A stretch of 64,000 bases of DNA from G963663315 sp965204925 (GTDB lineage Bacteria > Pseudomonadota > Gammaproteobacteria > Arenicellales > Poriferihabitantaceae), in NCBI GenBank assembly GCA_965204925.1, contig OZ242021.1, positions 806,001-870,000 on the forward strand, read 5' to 3'. Shown here piece by piece: positions 9,211-18,166 of this stretch; position 1 is the first letter of the stretch; each line of letters begins with the position of its first letter. The position numbers were made by a program, and so were the translations under genes. The notes beneath the pieces were generated by a model, which saw only the letters and a program-made list of their open reading frames with translations, had not been told where the DNA came from and searched no databases.

Positions 9211-9717
9211 TCAACGCAGGGGTCGGTTACCGTGTCTGCCCGCAAGCCGGAGTCCGCTATCGGGCAGGACAATCAAACGGCTGCGGGAAAACAGATCGTG
9301 CCAGGCGAGTTTCTCGGGATGAAAGATTGAGCAGGCGAATCCTGCGCCGAACGTTATCCAGGAAAATAACGCCGCAATAAAACGCAGCCATGCGGTTCTC
9401 CATGTCACTGGCCGCGATCGATCGGGCGCCCGATCGGGACGCATAGGCATTAATTTTATCCTCCATGCGCGCATACCCGGGGTCTGTCCGCCATGGCGCC
9501 AGAACCAGCCGAAGAACAGGAAACAGATTGCCAGCAGATAACCGAGCCGAATGGCCCTTCCCGATACCGGATGCAGAGACTCCGGAATGAGTGGAACCGG
9601 CTGCCATGCGATAAATACCAGGCAACACAATAAAACAGTATCGTAAAGAATAGCCAGCAGCCGGCGCCACAACGGGCAAGAGATGAAACAGTCGGGGAGT
9701 GGCGCGACGGGTTGCAT
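9211..9717 (-). CDS. RDD family membrane protein
   Basis: A 168-residue protein with the RDD pattern: PLWRRLLAILYDTVLLCCLVF (the R...D signature of helix 1), a second hydrophobic helix, GQTPGMRAWRIKLM, then WRTAWLRFIAALFSW and WHDLFSRSRLIVL. The ATG at 9717 is chosen because a longer reading frame would run into znuB. The family is widespread and poorly defined; some members are ion antiporters. It follows znuB by 38 bases on the same strand but no zinc role is evident. Confidence 0.85.
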   Translation of the reverse strand: MQPVAPLPDCFISCPLWRRLLAILYDTVLLCCLVFIAWQPVPLIPESLHPVSGRAIRLGYLLAICFLFFGWFWRHGGQTPGMRAWRIKLMPMRPDRAPDRSRPVTWRTAWLRFIAALFSWITFGAGFACSIFHPEKLAWHDLFSRSRLIVLPDSGLRLAGRHGNRPLR

Positions 9718-9755
9718 GGCATGATCTCCCGGACAGGCCGGACGCGGCGGCAGGG

Positions 9756-10550
9756 TCAATGACCGCCTCGCAATTTTCCGGCCAGCATCGACAACACAAA
9801 CAGCGCCGTCGCCGCGACCACGATTGACGGTCCTGCCGAACTGTTGAAAAACAGGGAGGCGCCAAGTCCAACAACCACCGAGAGGCAGCCAAAAAGGCTT
9901 GCCAGACAAGCCATCTGTTCCGGGGTACTGGAAAATCTTCTGGCGCATGCCGCCGGTATTATAAGCATCGACACGATCAGCAAGACTCCGACAACCTGCA
10001 TGGAAACCGCGACTACAAAACTGAGTATGACCAGAAATATCAGTCGGGTTCTCTTTTCCCTGACGCCGTCAATCAACGCCAGGTCCGGCTGTATGATCAG
10101 GGAAAGCAGCGGCCGCCAGATTGTCCCGAGCAAACCGATGACCACGCTTCCACCTCCGTAAATCCAGAAAACATCCCGCCAGCTGACCGCCAGTATGTCG
10201 CCAAAAAGATACGTCATCAAGCCGATTCTGACCGTAGGCATCGTACTCAGAATCACGATACCCAGAGCCAGCGCCGCATGCGCCAGAATGCCCAGATTGG
10301 TATCCGTTGTCAGATTTCTGAATCGCTCCATATATAACAACAAAAATGACAGCGCGATACAGACCGCCAGGATGGAGAAATAGAGATTGACGCCCAGAAA
10401 CAATCCCAGCACGACGCCCAGCAGCGCCCCATGGGACAAGGCGGCGCCAAAATAGGCCATGCGCTGCCATACCAGCAGACAGCCCAGCGGCCCGCATATC
10501 ACGGCGACCCCTAGACCACCGATCAGTGATCGGACCATAAATTCATCCAT
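9756..10550 (-). CDS. znuB: Zinc ABC transporter permease
   Basis: This is the membrane subunit of the high-affinity ZnuABC zinc importer. The 264 residues have about eight helices and ABC-3 family signatures such as GPLGCLLVWQRMAYFGAALSHGALLG, SILAVCIALSFLLLYMER, DTNLGILAHAALALGIVI and GVLLIVSMLIIPAACARR. It follows znuC by 26 bases in the order zur-znuC-znuB, with znuA divergent. Zinc specificity rests on the Zur-type regulator and the His-rich binding protein. Confidence 0.94.
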   Translation of the reverse strand: MDEFMVRSLIGGLGVAVICGPLGCLLVWQRMAYFGAALSHGALLGVVLGLFLGVNLYFSILAVCIALSFLLLYMERFRNLTTDTNLGILAHAALALGIVILSTMPTVRIGLMTYLFGDILAVSWRDVFWIYGGGSVVIGLLGTIWRPLLSLIIQPDLALIDGVREKRTRLIFLVILSFVVAVSMQVVGVLLIVSMLIIPAACARRFSSTPEQMACLASLFGCLSVVVGLGASLFFNSSAGPSIVVAATALFVLSMLAGKLRGGH

Positions 10551-10576
10551 TATCAGGCTTTGCGCTCGCCGGCAGT

Positions 10577-11332
10577 TTAATCAATCTGCACAGACCGGCA
10601 GATTTCTCCCTGCAAATTGTGTTCGTGATCATGCAAATGGCGATAAACGCCCAGCGCCGCCGCATTTTCCCTGCCAAACAGGTACAGGAATTCCGGGTTT
10701 TCCTGCACATTTTCCGGAGTGCCGGAACAACAGATATGGCGATTCAAACAGATCACTTTATCGGTAGCGCCCATCACAATGTGCAGATTATGGGAAACCA
10801 GGAGCGCCCCGCAACGGGTTTTATCGCGTATGGATTGAATCAGGGTATACAGGCCCGCTTGTCCGCTGATATCGACTCCGGCGCCGGGTTCATCCAGAAC
10901 CAGCAGATCGGGTGACCTCAATATGGCTCTTGCCAGCAAGACCCGTCTCAGTTCTCCACCTGAAATTTCTTGCAAGGGTTTCTCCCTGAGTTGCCCACCG
11001 CCGACCAGCTCAAGCGCCTGTTCCAGCCGGCGGTTTTCCCGAATACCGCAAAGCCGGAGAAAACGGGTGACATTGACCGGTATACTACGGTCAAGATTGA
11101 CCGACTGGGGGACGTAACCGACACGGATACCGGGGCTTGTGGTGACAGAACCGCGGTCGGGCCGCATCAGACCGAGAGCAATTTTCACGAGACTGCTCTT
11201 GCCCGCCCCGTTTGGACCGATCAGGGTCACAATTTCATTTCTCGCGACAGACAGATTGATGTCGTCAAGAATGGTTCCGCTTCCGCGAAACAACGAGACA
11301 TTGTGCAGGTTAACGAGCGCTTCAGTCTGCAT
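10577..11332 (-). CDS. znuC: Zinc ABC transporter ATP-binding protein
   Basis: The 251-residue ATPase drives zinc import through ZnuB. It has Walker A GPNGAGKSSLVK, the signature ISGGELRRVLLARAI, Walker B LLVLDEPGAGVD, and the switch His in ALLVSHNLHIVM. The C-terminus has HICCSGTPENV and a His/Asp-containing tail (YRHLHDHEHN), as seen in ZnuC. The start overlaps the 3' end of zur by 11 bases, so zur, znuC and znuB are one operon. Confidence 0.95.
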   Translation of the reverse strand: MQTEALVNLHNVSLFRGSGTILDDINLSVARNEIVTLIGPNGAGKSSLVKIALGLMRPDRGSVTTSPGIRVGYVPQSVNLDRSIPVNVTRFLRLCGIRENRRLEQALELVGGGQLREKPLQEISGGELRRVLLARAILRSPDLLVLDEPGAGVDISGQAGLYTLIQSIRDKTRCGALLVSHNLHIVMGATDKVICLNRHICCSGTPENVQENPEFLYLFGRENAAALGVYRHLHDHEHNLQGEICRSVQID

Positions 11333-11876
11333 GGACAGACCCGGTTTGTGACCGTTTGCTTTGGCAATTCAGGCAACGACCCAGAATTTCGACAGTTTGA
11401 TCGATCATTTCCAATCCGGCCTTTCTGGCCTGACGGGAAATCACCTGTCTGATCAGGGAGTCATTCAGTTCCACGACCTGATGGCACCGGTTGCAGATCA
11501 GGAATTGGCTGACATGTCGTTGCTCCGGGAAATCACACCCTACATAAGCCCTGAGAGATTCGATTTTGTGGATCAGCCTGTACTTCAACAGAAAATCAAG
11601 CGTGCGGTAGACGGTAGGGGGCTGTGCATTCGTTCTTTCATTACGCAGGGTTTCCAACAGGTCATAGGCCGGTACCGGTTTATGGCTGGACCAGATCAAT
11701 TCAAGAACACGCTTCCTGAGATGTGTAAAACGGGTGTTGTTCCCGGCGCAGATGGCTTGCGCCTTTTCCAGCGCCGTATGGATACATGAGTCATGGTCAT
11801 GTTGCAAACTGCGGAAGCGGCGGAAATCGGGTCTGGTCACAGGCTCGGCAACAGGGTTATAAAAAATTGATTTCAC
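11322..11876 (-). CDS. zur: Zinc uptake regulator, Fur family
   Basis: A 184-residue Fur-family repressor. The DNA-binding winged helix includes TRFTHLRKRVLELIWSSHKPVPAYDLL and PPTVYRTLDFLLKYRLIHKI. The dimerisation domain has structural zinc sites ICNRC and CLNC. The order zur-znuC-znuB with divergent znuA identifies it as Zur rather than Fur. The N-terminus is about 30 residues longer than usual, so a downstream start is possible. It probably represses its own operon and znuA through the palindrome at 11889-11906. Confidence 0.92.
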   Translation of the reverse strand: MKSIFYNPVAEPVTRPDFRRFRSLQHDHDSCIHTALEKAQAICAGNNTRFTHLRKRVLELIWSSHKPVPAYDLLETLRNERTNAQPPTVYRTLDFLLKYRLIHKIESLRAYVGCDFPEQRHVSQFLICNRCHQVVELNDSLIRQVISRQARKAGLEMIDQTVEILGRCLNCQSKRSQTGSVHAD

Positions 11877-11888
11877 AGGTTGATTCCA

Positions 11889-11906
11889 GTTATGATATAT
11901 TATAAC
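11889..11906. promoter_or_regulatory. Zur box between zur and znuA
   Basis: The 18-base sequence GTTATGATATATTATAAC is a near-perfect palindrome with one mismatched pair. It closely resembles known gammaproteobacterial Zur operators (GTTATA-ATA-TATAAC core). It lies 13 bases upstream of the zur start and 32 bases upstream of the znuA start, overlapping the AT-rich promoter area of both. One box could therefore repress both divergent units when zinc is ample. Confidence 0.85.
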
Positions 11907-11937
11907 ATTACTGAAAACAACCCCCGGCCTTCGGATT

Positions 11938-12969
11938 ATGAACCTGTCTATTGCAAAACTGTCCCTGTATCACAGGGGTACACCCGCCGCGAACAAGCGC
12001 TTGCTGTATACCGTTCCCTGTCTCGCGATGCTCGTCTGGTCAACAGGGCTGTTTGCGGCAGCGCCCAGAGTGGCAGTGTCAGTGAGTCCGGTGCACTCCC
12101 TTGTTTCCGCAGTCATGCAAGGAGCCGCTATTCCGGAATTGCTGATCTCACCCGGACACTCCCCCCACACCCAGGCGCTGTCCCCGTCTGCGGTCAAAAC
12201 CGTATACGACGCCGATTTGGTGATCCGGGTCGGTCCCGATTTGGAAAAAGCCCTGTCGAAAATCGCGGAACAGGTCAAACCGCAAGATCGGGTTAAGTCC
12301 CTGCTTGACGATGCCGGACTTCATATCCTGCCTTTCCGCGAACAAGGTGTCTGGGCTGACCTTGAGCATGATGAGCACGAAGAACATGGGCACGATGAAC
12401 ACGATGAGCATGAAGAACACGGACACGAAGGGCATGCGCATGCAGAAGGAGATCCGGATCCCCATGTCTGGCTCTCGACCGAAAATGCCATTTTGATCGT
12501 TTCTGCCTTTGCCGAATGGATTTCCCGGATAGACAGCGGCAACAAAGCACTTTACCAACGCAACCGGGATCAGGTCATTGCCAGAATCCACCAAACCGGA
12601 GAGCGGGTGTCGCAAATACTGGAACCCGTCAAAACGATCCCGTATATCGTATTCCATGATGCCTGGCAATACTACGAGAAAGAGAATCAGTTGAATTCGC
12701 TGACCTCGGTCTCGAGCTCAACAGATCATGCGCCGGCTATCCGGCAAGTCCGGGATGTGAGGCGCCTGATCCGGGAACGCGGTGTTCAGTGTATTTTCAG
12801 GGAACCCCAGTTCGACCCCGGAATCATCCAGACAGTTATCAAAGGTACACAAGCCAGGACCGGGACGCTGGACCCGCTGGGCGCAGAACTGGCTCCGGGA
12901 CCGGACATGTGGCACGAATTGATGTTGTCGATTGCGAGGTCGCTAAAAACCTGCCTGTCCGGGGAATAA
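11938..12969 (+). CDS. znuA: Periplasmic zinc-binding protein
   Basis: ZnuA captures Zn2+ in the periplasm for ZnuBC. The 343 residues start with a long signal region (hydrophobic CLAMLVWSTGLFAA, about residues 28-41). Family motifs are SPVHSLVSAVMQG, the zinc-ligand His in SPGHSPHTQALSPS, a His/Asp/Glu-rich loop at about residues 144-176, DPHVWLS, IVFHDAWQYYE and IFREPQFDP. The charged His loop is typical of zinc-specific members. It is divergent from zur-znuCB and shares the Zur box. Confidence 0.95.
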   Translation: MNLSIAKLSLYHRGTPAANKRLLYTVPCLAMLVWSTGLFAAAPRVAVSVSPVHSLVSAVMQGAAIPELLISPGHSPHTQALSPSAVKTVYDADLVIRVGPDLEKALSKIAEQVKPQDRVKSLLDDAGLHILPFREQGVWADLEHDEHEEHGHDEHDEHEEHGHEGHAHAEGDPDPHVWLSTENAILIVSAFAEWISRIDSGNKALYQRNRDQVIARIHQTGERVSQILEPVKTIPYIVFHDAWQYYEKENQLNSLTSVSSSTDHAPAIRQVRDVRRLIRERGVQCIFREPQFDPGIIQTVIKGTQARTGTLDPLGAELAPGPDMWHELMLSIARSLKTCLSGE

Positions 12970-12976
12970 AAGCGAA

Positions 12977-13003
12977 GCCTGAATGTCATTACGATATTCA
13001 GGC
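12977..13003 (+). terminator. Hairpin after znuA
   Basis: The arms GCCTGAAT (12977-12984) and ATTCAGGC (12996-13003) are perfectly complementary around an 11-base loop, 8 bases after the znuA stop. There is no clear T run, so it may be a weak terminator or an mRNA-stabilising hairpin. Confidence 0.45.
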
Positions 13004-13108
13004 GCCGCGAGTTAATGATGCACAGGCACTCACCGTGGTCACCCGCGTTATATTCCGCGTATGATTGATCGCGGTTCGCGGGCAGGCACAGTGGCTGCCC
13101 CTGGCGCC

Positions 13109-14008
13109 TCAGGTGCGGGAGGCGGTCACAATCTCATCAATAGATCTTGCCAGCGTGTCGCTGAACCCGATATCGGACTGTTGCACCGACAGCCCCTCGG
13201 TCAGCGCCCGGGAAAAACTCGCAATCATTCCGCGGTTCTCACTGAGTCGGCGAGTAGCTTCCTCACGGCTGTACCCACCGGACAAAGCCGCTACCCTGAG
13301 CACATTTTCATGTTCCATACAGGATTGATAGAAATTAGCCTGCTCGGGCAGGGTCAGCTTGAATATGACCTGCTGGTCTTTACCCAGGCGGGCCAGATTG
13401 GCCAGCAGCTCGTCCCTTAAAATCTGTTCGGCGGCGGCTTTTTGCGGTGAGTGGATATTGACCTCAGGCTCAATCATCGGCGCCAGCCCGCGGGCAATGA
13501 TGCGCTTGCCGATTGCAAATTGTTGCGCAACCACGTCCCGAATACCCTGTATATTGCCGGTCTTGATCACGGAGCGCATTTTGGTCGCAAAAAAACCGTT
13601 TTCCACCGCCTTGTCCAGTAACGCGTCGAGGTGAGGCATCGGCTTCATCATCTGCACCCCGTTTTCTTCATCGGCAAGACCCCTGTCCACTTTCAGGATC
13701 GGAATGATCTGTTTCCGGCGCCAAAGATAATGAGACGCAAGCTGCCCTTCCACTTCCCGTTCCATCGTGTTTTCAAACAGGATGGCGCCGAGAATCCTGT
13801 CGCTGGTGAAGCGCTCATTGGTCATGATCCGGGTGCGCATCTCATGCGCCTTCACGTACATTTCATCCTCACCGTCATACTGGTCCGGACCTACCCCATA
13901 CCTCATCAATGCTTTCGGAGTACTGCCGCCGCTCTGGTCCAAGGCTGCGATGAATCCGGTTGAATCGATCAATTTTTCAAGTTGCCGCGCTGTTTCTGTG
14001 CCGGTCAT
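13109..14008 (-). CDS. Class I fructose-bisphosphate aldolase
   Basis: This is the Schiff-base aldolase that splits fructose-1,6-bisphosphate. From the ATG at 14008 it is 299 residues, the family's usual size; longer upstream starts would add an unconserved tail. Motifs are GFIAALDQSGGSTPKAL, YLWRRKQIIPILKVDRGL with the active-site Lys region, ENGFFATKMRSVIK, PEVNIHSPQKAAAE, and VLRVAALSGGYSREEA for phosphate binding. It lies 210 bases after ileS on the same strand. Bacterial class I aldolase is less common than class II; no class II gene is in the window. Confidence 0.93.
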   Translation of the reverse strand: MTGTETARQLEKLIDSTGFIAALDQSGGSTPKALMRYGVGPDQYDGEDEMYVKAHEMRTRIMTNERFTSDRILGAILFENTMEREVEGQLASHYLWRRKQIIPILKVDRGLADEENGVQMMKPMPHLDALLDKAVENGFFATKMRSVIKTGNIQGIRDVVAQQFAIGKRIIARGLAPMIEPEVNIHSPQKAAAEQILRDELLANLARLGKDQQVIFKLTLPEQANFYQSCMEHENVLRVAALSGGYSREEATRRLSENRGMIASFSRALTEGLSVQQSDIGFSDTLARSIDEIVTASRT

Positions 14009-14218
14009 GATTCCCGCCTGATTATGTGGTTGGTTTCCAGATTGCTCATCCATGCGATCGATTCTGTCTGCCGGAAGCATCAATGCAAGGCAGGTGATAG
14101 TACACTTCCGGGCCAGATACTGCAAGCATACGAAGGATGACACGGACAACCACAAGGGGCTTGCCCGGGCTGTCTTCAAAGAAAAAAAGAATCATGGGGT
14201 GTCCCGGGAACGTCCTCA

Positions 14219-17200
14219 TCACACAATTCCGTGATCTGCGGGCGTTCCTGCCGCCTTGCTCAGGGATATGACCCAATTGTCATCATCAAGCGACCGCTCG
14301 GCCATAAACCCGCCCTCCAGAGAGTCGACCAGATCTACCGCGAGGGTCTCATCCAGAATAGTCTGACGATGCTGGCGCAGCGCGGCGCATACCCGCGGCG
14401 TTCCGGTAATACACAGCGAAATTCTGTCCGAAATCTCCAGTCCCGCCGATTTGCGGGCGTCTTGTACGGTTCGCACCAACTCGCGGGCAACGCCTTCGAT
14501 CAATAATACGTTGTCGAGAGAAGTGTTGAGCGCAACGAGACAACCCTGCCCGGAACAAGCGGCAAAACCTTGCGCCGATGAAGTCAGGATTTGAATATCG
14601 TCGCGCTCAAGCACAATTTCGCGGCCTTCGACTTGCAGCTCAAGAGCCTTATCCTCCTGCATCCGCCGCACAACCCGGTCTCCGTCGAGCGCGCCCAGCG
14701 CCGCCTGGATTGCCGGCATCAATTTGCCGTACCGTTTCCCCAGGCGCGGGAAGTTCGGTTTGATCGTGTGGCGGATCAGCCCCTGGTCGGAATTGATGAA
14801 GTCGATGGCCTTGACATTCAATTCCTCGAGAATCAGTTGCTCGTGTCTCTTGAGCACGGAGCGTAGCGTTCTATCGGTCGAGCTGACCAGCATCTGTGAA
14901 AGCGGCTGGCGCACACGTATGCGGCTTTCTTCGCGGGCAGAGCGGCCGAGGCCGACAATAGTCTGCACCACCTCCATTTCATGCACGAGGTCGTCGTCAA
15001 GACTTGCGGCGTCCCATTGCGGCCACACGGCCAAATGTACGCTTTGTTTGCAATCGGAATCGTATTTTCCGAGACTTTGGTAAAGCGCTTCGCCCAGAAA
15101 CGGCATGAATGGCGCGATCATTCGCGCAATCAGATCCAGACATTCATACAGGGTCAGGTAGGCAGCCTGTTTGTCATTGCCATCGTCGCTTTTCCAGAAT
15201 CGCCGCCGGTTGCGCCGCACATACCAGTTGCTGACCCGGTCCACCAGCTTCTCAATGGCCTGCCCCGCCCCGAAGGCATCGTAGCGGTCCAGTGATTCGG
15301 TTACCACTTTCAGGGTCTGGTGAGCAAGCGCCAGCGCCCATCGGTCGATCTGCGGACGCCTGGCAGGGGCGACCGGACGGCCGCTGTCAAACTGATCAAG
15401 TCTTGCGTAAAGAGTGAAAAATGACCAGGTATTCCATAACGTATTGATCAAAGTCGCCGCAACTTCCCGGACAATTTCCACCGAAATGCGTTTTTGCGCA
15501 TCGGGCGCGGCGCGCGCCAGAAACAACCAGCGCAGCGCATCGACTCCGACCACATCAAAAACCTCATACGGGTCGATGATATTGCCCAGGGACTTGGACA
15601 TTTTTTTGCCGTGCTCATCGACAATGTGACTGAGGCAAACACAGTTTTTATAAGCCACACTGTCATCCACAAGGGCAGCAATGGCATGCAGGGTATAAAA
15701 CCATCCCCGGGTCTGGTCGATGGCCTCGCAAATATAATCGGCGGGAAAGTGTCTCGTGAAAATATCCTCGTTCTCGAACGGGTAGTGCCACTGCGCATAG
15801 GTCATGGCGCCGGAATCGAACCAGCAATCAATCACTTCGGGAACGCGGCGCCAGACGCGCTCTTCGCGGATAAACGTGACCTCGTCAATCTGTGGGCGAT
15901 GCAGGTCGATGCCGCGCATCGACTGCCCGGTGAGCGCCTCCAGTTCGTCCAGTGAGCCGATACACATGAAGCCCCCCTGACCGTCCGTCCATAGCGGTAA
16001 CGGAGTTCCCCAGAAACGTTCACGGGACAGCGCCCAATCGACATTGTTTTCCAGCCAGCGGCCGAACCTCCCGTCGCGAATGGTTTCAGGTACCCAGTGG
16101 ATCGTTTTGTTCAGCGCCACCATCCTCTTTCGGATTGCAGTCGTTCTGATATACCAGGCTTCCTTTGCATAGTAGATCAGCGGGTCTCCGGTACGCCAGC
16201 CAAAAGGATAACTGTGCCGTGTCGTTTCATTGAGAAACAGGTTGCCCTGCTGATCCAGCAGCTTGCAGATGACCGGGTCGGCCTGTTTGAAAAACAGGCC
16301 GGAGACGGGCGCCGCCGGCGGCATGAAACACCCGTCGAGTCCGACCCCGTGCACGACAGGCAGCCCTTCCCTTTGTCCAAGCGCAAGATCATCAACCCCA
16401 TAGGCGGGAGCGATATGTACAATTCCCGTACCGTCTTCGGTATTGACGAAATCCGCGCTGACCACACGAAAGCAATCGCCGAATTCAATATCCAGCCAGT
16501 CGAACAACCGATCATAGCGCAGACCGGCCAGCTCGCTTCCCTTCACCGTCCTGATTATCTCGCAGGGCTGATCCCGTTCCGCAAAATAGCGCCCGACCCG
16601 GGCACAGGCCAGAATCAGGATTTCATCGTTATGGCGCACCCAGGCGTAATCCACATCAGCGCCCACCGCGAGCAACAGATTCGAAGGCAGTGTCCAGGGA
16701 GTAGTGGTCCAGACCAGAAATGAGACGCGCTCCTGGCCCTCAAGTCTGAAGCGCACCGTGACAGACGGGTCTTCAACCTCCCTGTAGCCCTGGGCCACTT
16801 CATGAGATGACAGGGTGGCGCCGATGCGCGGGTCGTAGGGGACGACCTTGTAACCCTTGTAGATCAGACCCTTGTCCCAGATGCGCCGCAGCAGGTTCCA
16901 GACGGATTCGATGTAGCGGTTATCCAGCGTGTAATAGGCTTCATCCAGATTGACCCAGTATCCCATGCGGCGGGTCAACGCCTCCCACTCGCCGATACAG
17001 GTCATCACCGATGCGCGGCATCGCCGGTTAAATTCATGGATGCCAACCCGGCTTTCAATTTCTTTCTTGTCGAAGATACCGAGTTGTTTCTCGACTTCAT
17101 GTTCGACCGGCAGCCCATGCGTGTCCCAGCCACCCTTGCGCGGAGCATGGAATCCGCGCATGGTCTTGAAGCGAGGATAGATGTCCTTGAACGTGCGGGC

Positions 17201-17398
17201 CAGGACGTGATGAATACCCGGCTTGCCGTTAGCGGTCGGCGGGCCTTCATTGAAGCTGAAGCGCGGTCTGCCTTCGCTTTGCTGCAGGGTCTTCTCGAAG
17301 ACGGAATTCCTTTCCCAGAATTCAAGAACGGACTTCTCCAGTTGCGGACCGTGATAGCGCCCTCCAACCGGTTCAAATACTTTGCTGTCCAGGGTCAT
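14219..17398 (-). CDS. ileS: Isoleucyl-tRNA synthetase, type 2 (GXHH form)
   Basis: Charges tRNA-Ile. From the ATG at 17398 it is 1059 residues, the long eukaryotic-like/type 2 form, not the roughly 930-residue type 1 form. The class I signature HXGH is replaced by GIHH (residues 61-64, within ANGKPGIHHVLART), the swapped GXHH variant linked in the literature to very high mupirocin resistance. KMSKSLGN is intact, as are GWDTHGLPVE and the editing-domain region (WTTTPWTLPSN; GTGIVHIAPAYG). The C-terminus lacks the zinc-binding Cys set of type 1. No second ileS is in the window. Confidence 0.96.
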   Translation of the reverse strand: MTLDSKVFEPVGGRYHGPQLEKSVLEFWERNSVFEKTLQQSEGRPRFSFNEGPPTANGKPGIHHVLARTFKDIYPRFKTMRGFHAPRKGGWDTHGLPVEHEVEKQLGIFDKKEIESRVGIHEFNRRCRASVMTCIGEWEALTRRMGYWVNLDEAYYTLDNRYIESVWNLLRRIWDKGLIYKGYKVVPYDPRIGATLSSHEVAQGYREVEDPSVTVRFRLEGQERVSFLVWTTTPWTLPSNLLLAVGADVDYAWVRHNDEILILACARVGRYFAERDQPCEIIRTVKGSELAGLRYDRLFDWLDIEFGDCFRVVSADFVNTEDGTGIVHIAPAYGVDDLALGQREGLPVVHGVGLDGCFMPPAAPVSGLFFKQADPVICKLLDQQGNLFLNETTRHSYPFGWRTGDPLIYYAKEAWYIRTTAIRKRMVALNKTIHWVPETIRDGRFGRWLENNVDWALSRERFWGTPLPLWTDGQGGFMCIGSLDELEALTGQSMRGIDLHRPQIDEVTFIREERVWRRVPEVIDCWFDSGAMTYAQWHYPFENEDIFTRHFPADYICEAIDQTRGWFYTLHAIAALVDDSVAYKNCVCLSHIVDEHGKKMSKSLGNIIDPYEVFDVVGVDALRWLFLARAAPDAQKRISVEIVREVAATLINTLWNTWSFFTLYARLDQFDSGRPVAPARRPQIDRWALALAHQTLKVVTESLDRYDAFGAGQAIEKLVDRVSNWYVRRNRRRFWKSDDGNDKQAAYLTLYECLDLIARMIAPFMPFLGEALYQSLGKYDSDCKQSVHLAVWPQWDAASLDDDLVHEMEVVQTIVGLGRSAREESRIRVRQPLSQMLVSSTDRTLRSVLKRHEQLILEELNVKAIDFINSDQGLIRHTIKPNFPRLGKRYGKLMPAIQAALGALDGDRVVRRMQEDKALELQVEGREIVLERDDIQILTSSAQGFAACSGQGCLVALNTSLDNVLLIEGVARELVRTVQDARKSAGLEISDRISLCITGTPRVCAALRQHRQTILDETLAVDLVDSLEGGFMAERSLDDDNWVISLSKAAGTPADHGIV

Positions 17399-17548
17399 TT
17401 TCCAATCATTCACAAAAACCTGAGGTGATCCACCCGAATACAACATGCAGGAACCTTCGCGGCAACAACGGTCGCGAAGACGAACGGAGACGAACGGGAC
17501 TGGTCGGGGCCAGTGTAAACCGCAGGGCGTGATTATGCCACAAGCGGA

Positions 17549-18166
17549 TTATTTCCTGTAACCCCGCACAATGCCGGAAACGACCAGAGCCGCCGCTATT
17601 CCGCTTGCCAGACCCGCGCTGTGGGCCGTGTTGGCAACGGCCAGCCCAAAAAATTTCTCAAGCAGCCCGGACCAGCACAACACGAACCAGCCCAGCATCA
17701 GTTTTATGATTACCGGATTGAGCCGAATCCGGAACCGTGGATTGGTCAACGACTGAATCCAGACATAGCCGAACAATCCATAGATGACTCCCGACATACC
17801 GCCAAACAGGGGGCCCGATACCAGGTATTGGGCCAGGTTCGAGACCACGCTGACCGCGCATATCAGGATGGCCAGCAGCCATGCGCCCTGCTGCCGCTCG
17901 ACAATGCGGCCCAGTTCCCATGTCCATAACATATTGAAAACTATATGAAAAATACTGAAATGAAGAAACATGGGCGTGATCAGGCGCCACCACTGCCCGT
18001 GGCGAATTTCCGGCAGGACGGGGCGGATATATTCCGAGATCAGCAACGGCCCCAGGATCATGCGCTCAGGCCCGAATGTCATCAGGACATAGACCGCGAC
18101 TGAAATACCGACGGTCAGCAGGGTAAGTGGCGGGGCGCCGGAGAACACGGAGAGATTACTGCCCAC
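17549..18166 (-). CDS. Rhomboid family intramembrane serine protease
   Basis: A 205-residue protein with about six membrane helices. The catalytic Ser is in GGMSGVIYGLFGY (GxSG) and the catalytic His in NTAHSAGLASG. HIVFNMLWTWELG carries the conserved HxxxN of helix 2, and WWRLITPMFLHFS is also typical. It uses a GTG start and overlaps the upstream membrane protein by 11 bases. Substrates are unknown. Confidence 0.93.
   Translation of the reverse strand: MGSNLSVFSGAPPLTLLTVGISVAVYVLMTFGPERMILGPLLISEYIRPVLPEIRHGQWWRLITPMFLHFSIFHIVFNMLWTWELGRIVERQQGAWLLAILICAVSVVSNLAQYLVSGPLFGGMSGVIYGLFGYVWIQSLTNPRFRIRLNPVIIKLMLGWFVLCWSGLLEKFFGLAVANTAHSAGLASGIAAALVVSGIVRGYRK

Noticed and set aside
9718..9948. 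N-terminal extension of the RDD protein
   Set aside because: It would overlap znuB by nearly 200 bases and has no RDD similarity; the ATG at 9717 fits better.
14009..14179. 57-residue N-terminal extension of the aldolase
   Set aside because: Class I aldolases of this type begin at about MTGTETARQLEKL; the extra part has no family similarity.
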